Positions 59,701 through 64,000 of a DNA stretch of 64,000 bases are shown piece by piece; position 1 is the stretch's first letter; each line of letters opens with the position of its first letter. The stretch spans positions 55,749,518-55,813,517 of the forward strand of contig CM055869.1 of the NCBI GenBank assembly GCA_029582165.1, written 5' to 3'. The translations under genes were made by a program, and so were the position numbers. The notes beneath the pieces were generated by a model, which saw only the letters and a list, made by a program, of their open reading frames with translations, was not told the origin of the DNA and made no database searches. This DNA is from Portulaca oleracea. Taxonomy: Eukaryota; Streptophyta; Magnoliopsida; Caryophyllales; Portulacaceae.

Positions 59701-61073
59701 AAGCAACAGTAAAGGGATGTGAAAGTTAAGTAGCAAATAATAAGAGTAACTTTGTAATTACATCCAACCTCAGAAGATATATACAAAAAGTATTCCTTTT
59801 TTGAAAAGCCAAGCAAGAAGAAATATTTCAAACTAAATTGTTTTGTTTCCAATCTTATTTCTCAAGGACCAAACAGAGCCTTAGTTTTACAAATTTTTCA
59901 AGAGCAAAAATATTAGAGTTTGAGACAGGAGGATATTAAGGTTAAGTTACAAATAACAAGAGTAACTTTGAAATTACGTCGAACCTCAGACGATATATAC
60001 AGAGAATATTACTTTTTTAAAACCCAAGTTAGAAAAAATATTTCAAATATTTCAGATTTTAAAAATTTTATTTCCATTTTTATTTCTCAAAGAACAAACA
60101 GAGCCTTAGTTTTTACAAATTTATCCAAGACCAAAAATATGAGAGTTTGAGACAGGAAGAAATTGACGAACCAGTGCCATTCATGGTCAATTTGCTTGAA
60201 ATCGACACCTTGTGGGATAATCCTGCGATTTTGGCTAAGAAAATGCATGTTACTGTAGATGTGCCACAATTGAGCTACGATATATCTCAAAAGGCACAGC
60301 AGCATTATATGAAAGCACCAACTATTTGTTATGGTTTCTCCCTTCCACCACGTTTGCGCTACTTGTGCCATAAACGGTCCATATAGGAAATACTACAATC
60401 ATAATAAAAAAACAAATTATATCAGCAAACAATTATAAACTTGAAATTAACAATAAATTATAGGATTTTTGGGTCAAATATACTATACTTCGAGGTATTG
60501 GAAGATAATATACCAACTTTTATATATTTTTTTTGTTGTTTGAGCGTCTATAAGAGGAAAGGAGAGAGGAATACAAGGGCGGAAAAAAGACGTAAACTAG
60601 AGAGATAAAGAGATAGTTAGGTGGGCCTTTTCAAGGCATCAAAGGGAAAGGAGAGATTGAGTGTAAGTTATGATGGGAAAATGGAAAAATCATAAAGGGG
60701 GAAAGCAAAATTAATTAATTGAGAAATATTAAAAGGGGCATTTTTCGGAATATATGGGAAAAAAATTAAGAGGGTTAAATTATTTAATCATAGTCAACCA
60801 ATTTATTTCGAAAATTCAACTCTGCCTGCCAGTCAGTATTTTCAATCTAAGTCACAACCCTTCCAACTCGGTGATGGTACAAAATAGAAAATACTACAAT
60901 AGTTCGGGTATGTTACTATTCAACAATAAAGATTGTTATATTATCATTTAATACCTCAAAAAATCAGTATATTTAAATCCAAAACTCTTAAACTTTAAAC
61001 TATGCCCATGCAACGTACGTACCTTGTTTGAGCCTAAGTTTGGCCAAGGCCAATTACCAAAAGAAGCAGTCAT
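53729..61073 (-). CDS. CER3: CER3/WAX2-like protein, very-long-chain alkane (cuticular wax) synthesis
   Basis: Ten exons read by eye: 61073-61023, 60392-60172, 59108-58870, 57704-57485, 56816-56432, 56352-56245, 55521-55315, 55174-55064, 54389-54216 and 53884-53729. All introns are GT/AG and phases fit, giving 1872 bp and 623 residues, close to the usual 620-635. Three histidine clusters of the fatty-acid-hydroxylase domain are intact: HX3H at 143-147, HX2HH at 157-161, HX2HH at 246-250, with several membrane segments before 350. The C-terminal WAX2 domain is complete ([50 protein letters not shown]). These C-terminal strings favour CER3/WAX2 over CER1. CER3 works with CER1 at the endoplasmic reticulum to turn very-long-chain acyl-CoA into alkanes. 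Introns 3, 4 and 6 hold foldback elements. Paralogue status and expression are unknown. Confidence 0.93.
53917..54129 (-). mobile_element. hAT-like MITE, family B, in intron 9 of the CER3-like gene
   Basis: About 213 bp with imperfect ends agcatttggtaggaa and ttggtcaa-type (minus strand agggtgcgttttgttggtca). It is homologous in reverse to 39333-39530. No clear target duplication. Confidence 0.5.
55600..56155. mobile_element. Foldback element, family F, copy 5 (CER3 intron 6)
   Basis: 556 bp palindrome. Flanks gtttatattt (55590-55599) and gtttattttc (56156-56165) match at 8 of 10 bases, an aged 10-base duplication. It fills most of intron 6. Confidence 0.88.
56898..57448. mobile_element. Foldback element, family F, copy 6 (CER3 intron 4)
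   Basis: 551 bp palindrome with an exact 10-base duplication TAATTTTCAA at 56888-56897 and 57449-57458. The element makes up about 82% of intron 4 and stops 36 bases from the splice donor. Confidence 0.92.
58291..58501. mobile_element. Stowaway-like MITE (211 bp) in CER3 intron 3
   Basis: Ends cttccgtccctaaata and tatttagagacggagggag are inverted repeats, with TA on both sides (58289-58290 and 58502-58503). The interior is AT-rich. This is the typical Tc1/mariner-type Stowaway arrangement. Confidence 0.8.
58579..58825. mobile_element. Foldback element, family F, copy 7, internally deleted (CER3 intron 3)
   Basis: 247 bp keeping both outer arms (gggttttttttgcattttgg and ggggtccaaaatgcaaaa) but lacking the central ~300 bp of the family. 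No target duplication seen. It ends 44 bases from exon 3. Confidence 0.8.
59712..60145 (-). repeat. Tandem duplication of ~215 bp in CER3 intron 2
   Basis: Units of about 59712-59929 and 59930-60145 share blocks such as aagagtaactttg.aattac, cctcaga.gatatata, acaaacagagccttagtttt and gagtttgagacagga. The second unit ends 26 bases from the exon 2 donor at 60171. Confidence 0.75.
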
Positions 61074-61221
61074 GTTGTCAAGAAAGATGAGATGATGCTT
61101 CAAGAAAAAAAAAAGCTAAAGCTTGTTGAAGATGTCTTTGTTAAGAGAACGATGCTCTAAAGGGGAAAAGAAGAAAGCTAAATGTTGGTTGCTTTGTTAT
61201 GAGAAAATGGGAACAAACCTA

Positions 61222-61234
61222 CGGTTTAAATAGA
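61222..61234 (-). promoter_or_regulatory. TATA-box candidate of the CER3-like gene
   Basis: CTATTTAAACC on the minus strand, about 150 bases upstream of the start codon at 61073. The same motif stands at the matching distance from the duplicated exon (about 63099-63110), so it is conserved between the two copies. Confidence 0.4.
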
Positions 61235-61254
61235 GTACTCAATAATATAACTGT

Positions 61255-61455
61255 TAGACTATAAAAACTATTCATGGGGTTACAATCATCAGCTTAAGCT
61301 TTTGATTGAAATGGTTCCATATAGTATAAGAGTCAGACCTAAGAAAAAGGTCTCAGGTTCGAATCTCAGCAGTCCCCATATTCATTTAACAGTAGTCCCC
61401 ATAAAACAATTCCTGAGCCAAGAACTCTAGTACGTACAGTGACAAATAGTTGGTG
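61255..61455 (+). mobile_element. tRNA-derived SINE-like insertion in the CER3 promoter
   Basis: Contains ggttcgaatc, a match to the RNA polymerase III B box, about 45 bases after an A-box-like tatagtataagagt. The stretch is missing from the duplicated promoter at 63125-63165, where the flanking sequence is otherwise shared, so it looks like an insertion. No poly(A) tail or duplication is clear. Confidence 0.45.
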
Positions 61456-61770
61456 GAAAATGTATATCTGAATCAAAATAAATTGGACGTGGGCACCTTG
61501 AAATTTATTGACTCAGCAGTCCTTGTGCAATATGCGGAACACCATAGACCGATATATTTTAGATCGCCAAAATTTAAAACAACGTGGTTGGATTGTCTAA
61601 AAACAAAGAATACAATATTGCCGCATCAACCATCGTTTAGCCACAATTAGGCATTGTTGTTTGGATAAGTTATTTTCAAGTTAGAATAGTTAGGTTATCA
61701 TAAGTTATGATGTTTTTTTAGGGAATTGTAATATTTTTAGAGTGATTGTTTTTTTTAGGGAATTGTGTTA

Positions 61771-62080
61771 GACCATCCGCAATGGCGAGCTTGAGAGTGA
61801 AATGACGCTGACGTGGCATGGGCGAGGACGAGAAAGACAGTGCAGCGGCGAGGACGAGATTCTCAACATTTTTTTTCCTTTTTTGATTTCTAATGTAGTT
61901 TATTCAAATGATTAAATATGGGGTCTACACTTTTTTTTAAAAAAGATATTTTAATCAAAGTCACGCTCACTATTGGAAACCAAGTTAATATAAAGAGTCT
62001 AACTCTAACTCTCTTGGTAGATCATATTGTTTCCACATCATCCATTGAGTTTAACTTATGCTCACCATTGTAGGTGCTCT
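61771..62080. mobile_element. MITE-like element with imperfect terminal inverted repeats
   Basis: Left end gaccatccgcaatggcgag and right end ctcaccattgtaggtgctc are imperfect inverted repeats. Part of the interior (about 61919-62030) recurs inverted at about 62250-62400. Target duplication not clear. Confidence 0.45.
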
Positions 62081-62403
62081 AAAATATGGTGAAGATATGT
62101 GGTTACTTCCCTTGAAAACTAGTTGAAAGCCTTATCCAAAAAACATGGAGAATATATGGAGAAGATATGGAGAAGATAAGTGGTAAATATAAAAATATGG
62201 AGAAGAAATGCAGAAGGATGAGTTTTACTCACCGGATGATGTGGAAGTAGTGAGGCCCACTAAGAGAGTTTGAGTTTGAGTGTTTATTTTCCAATGGTGA
62301 GGGTGAGTTTGGTTTAAATAAATAAAAAAAGTGTAGGTCCCACATGTAATAATTATTTTTTAAAAATAATTTGGTTGTTTACTTTTATTCTATTTAATTA
62401 CTT

Positions 62404-62867
62404 TTATTTTATTCCATTTAAACACAAATATAAACATAATTGAATTTTTACAAAAAAAAAATTAACAGAATTGATGAATTTGGAAACCCAAGGATTTACA
62501 AAAATTAAGAAAGTAGATAAAGTATCCGTTGGAAACATAAACAGAATTGAATTGCTTTCAAAAAAAAAAAAAAACAGAATTGAATTTGGAAACCCAAGGA
62601 TTTGTCTTCCCCAAGCAACCATAAATATATTGGAAGCCCAACGTAAGCCCAAGCGGCCCCAAATTTCCGCCCCACTTCCCCCAAAACGCATCGTTTCATT
62701 AAGGACTGCGAAATAAATAAAAAAAAGAAAAAGGCAACCGAGAGCCTCGTCTTCAACCTCGGCACGCGAGGGAGAAGATGAGGGTTTCTCGTCCGCCATT
62801 GTCGGCCTGCTGCTGCAGTGCCCATCTCAACCTTGCCAGCGGCCAACCTGTCAGCCACGTCGGCCAT
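62404..62867 (-). other. Unrecognised open frames, possibly a decayed first exon
   Basis: Two overlapping minus-strand frames start MADVADRLAAGK (62867) and MADEKPSSSPSRAEVEDE (62799) in unusually GC-rich sequence for this region, then run into poly-T-derived phenylalanine stretches. The starts look gene-like, the continuation does not. I do not recognise a product. Confidence 0.2.
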
Positions 62868-62929
62868 AATCTCGCCGTTGCGGACGCTCTAAGTTAATAA
62901 TAAACTGTAACCCAATGCAACGTACGTAC

Positions 62930-62980
62930 CTTGTTTGAGCCTAAGTTTTGCCAAGGCCAATTTCCAAAAGAAGCAGTCAT
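62930..62980 (-). pseudogene. Duplicated first exon of the CER3-like gene
   Basis: Encodes [17 protein letters not shown], 17 residues differing from the downstream exon 1 (61023-61073) by one residue (Q for P). It is followed by the same donor (AAG|gtacgtacgtt). The promoter side is duplicated too (about 62981-63265 against 61074-61565). No copies of exons 2-10 follow before 61073. It may serve as an alternative first exon spliced to the same exon 2, or be the relic of a tandem gene copy. Typed as pseudogene because the rest of the gene is missing. Confidence 0.8.
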
Positions 62981-63265
62981 GTTGACAGGAAAGATGAGAT
63001 GTGCTTCAGCAAAAAAAGCTAAATGTTGAAGATCTCTCGTTAAGAGAATGATGCTAAATGTTGGTTGCTTTGTTATGAGAAAATGGGAAGAAGCCTAGGG
63101 TTTAAATAGAGTACTCAATAATACAACATTTAAGTGCAGGGGCCAAGAAATCTAGCATAGTTGCATATATCTGAATCAAAATAAATTGGACATGGGCCTT
63201 TAAATTTATTGACTCTGCGGCCCTTATGCAAAATGTGGAACACCATAGACCGATCTATTTTAGAT

Positions 63266-63805
63266 GAGTTTTTTGCATTTTGGATTCCGAAGTACAGGGG
63301 TATTTACTTTCTGGACCCTTCATTTTTATATTTATTTTTGGGACCCTAAAGTTTATGGGTTGAATAAAAATGGGCCTTAAAGTTTGTAGCTTGAAAAGAA
63401 AACTCGTGTACTATTTTTCTTTTTCATTCCATATTTGAATTTATCTCCCGATTAGCGCCAAACTTTACGAGTAAAGTTAAAACTGATATTGAAGCTAGAA
63501 TACACTTCTCTTATTCATGTTGGAATTAATTAGACTCTGAAGTATCTATGGTCTAAGTAGCTCCGGCATGAATAAGAGAGGTGTATTGCAACTTTAATAT
63601 TAGTTTTAACTTTACTCCTGAAGTTTGGCGCTAATTGGGAGATAGATTCACACATGAAATGAAAAATAAAAACAGTACACGAGTCTTCTTTTCAACCGAC
63701 AAACTTTAAGGTCCATTTTTATTCAACCCATAAACTTTAGGGTCCCAAAAATAAATATGAAAATAAAGGGTCCAGAAAGTAAATACCTCTATACTTCGAG
63801 GTCCT
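63266..63805. mobile_element. Foldback element, family F, copy 8
   Basis: About 540 bp, palindromic, starting gagttttttgcattttgg. The right tip (aaatgcaaaaaaccc in others) is missing, so it ends in gaggtcc. It lies directly against the duplicated CER3 promoter sequence. Confidence 0.82.
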
Positions 63806-64000
63806 CATGTTTGTGTCAGAGTTAAACGAGTTGAAGAATTTCCAACCTGAAACCTACTCATTTAATAAACGGGTAGAAATTTCTTGACCTGAACTTATTG
63901 GTAAATAAATAGGTTGACTTGAACCTAACCTATTTACTAACTGAATAAATCAGGTCAAGTTCGAGTAATCCATTTACCTTTTAACACATATTACTTAACA
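63806..64000. other. No gene seen to the right edge
   Basis: AT-rich, with weak internal repetition of cctgaacc/tcaggtcaag-type words. Nothing identifiable. Confidence 0.4.

Noticed and set aside
60087..60371. ORF extending exon 2 of CER3 past 60172
   Set aside because: The family pattern continues in exon 3 after a TG|G split codon; the extension is intron read-through.
61310..61375. A true tRNA gene
   Set aside because: A B box and a weak A box are present, but no cloverleaf with a paired acceptor stem could be drawn; a SINE-like origin fits better.

Overview
The window is nuclear DNA of a flowering plant, most likely a eudicot. It holds two spliced genes, both on the minus strand and both recognisable from their exons: a WAT1-related (MtN21/EamA) transporter and a CER3/WAX2-type cuticular-wax gene. 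Almost everything else is transposable-element sequence. The species cannot be named from the sequence.

1-27071 is a nest of Ty3/gypsy elements of the Tekay-like chromovirus type. Their LTRs are unusually long (3.1-3.3 kb), and they carry a tRNA-iMet primer site, a decayed pol and a C-terminal chromodomain relic. A plus-strand element (LTR 2332-5431, LTR 23980-27071) is interrupted by a complete minus-strand element (8091-20353) of a related subfamily, with target duplication ATTGT. The left plus LTR is preceded by a second copy of the pol 3' end, so the plus element is part of a tandem LTR-internal-LTR array. 27072-36290 holds copia fragments (a readable gag-protease-integrase at 29335-31384 and a minus-strand gag at 33439-33973), LTR pieces, a LINE reverse transcriptase relic and foldback MITEs.

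36291-47089 is the WAT1-related gene: seven exons, 362 residues. Its 7.3-kb third intron contains a solo-LTR-like repeat, a 2.05-kb Pack-MULE carrying pieces of an ARM-repeat gene and a ribose-5-phosphate isomerase gene, three foldback elements and microsatellites. 47090-53728 is intergenic: a second Pack-MULE (1.29 kb, carrying the first exon of a CIPK-type kinase gene with its splice donor), a LINE ORF1-only retrocopy, a copia gag fragment and another foldback element.

53729-61073 is the CER3-like gene: ten exons, 623 residues, three intact histidine clusters, acting with CER1 in very-long-chain alkane synthesis. Its introns hold three more foldback elements, a Stowaway-like MITE and a tandem duplication. 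About 1.9 kb upstream lies a second intact copy of its promoter and first exon (62930-62980).

The strongest unusual signals are the eight copies in 21 kb of a ~555-bp, nearly fully palindromic foldback family with 8-10-bp target duplications, the two gene-capturing Pack-MULEs with perfect target duplications, and the duplicated CER3 first exon. Every gene model here was read by eye from splice sites and protein family patterns; no transcript or database evidence was available.
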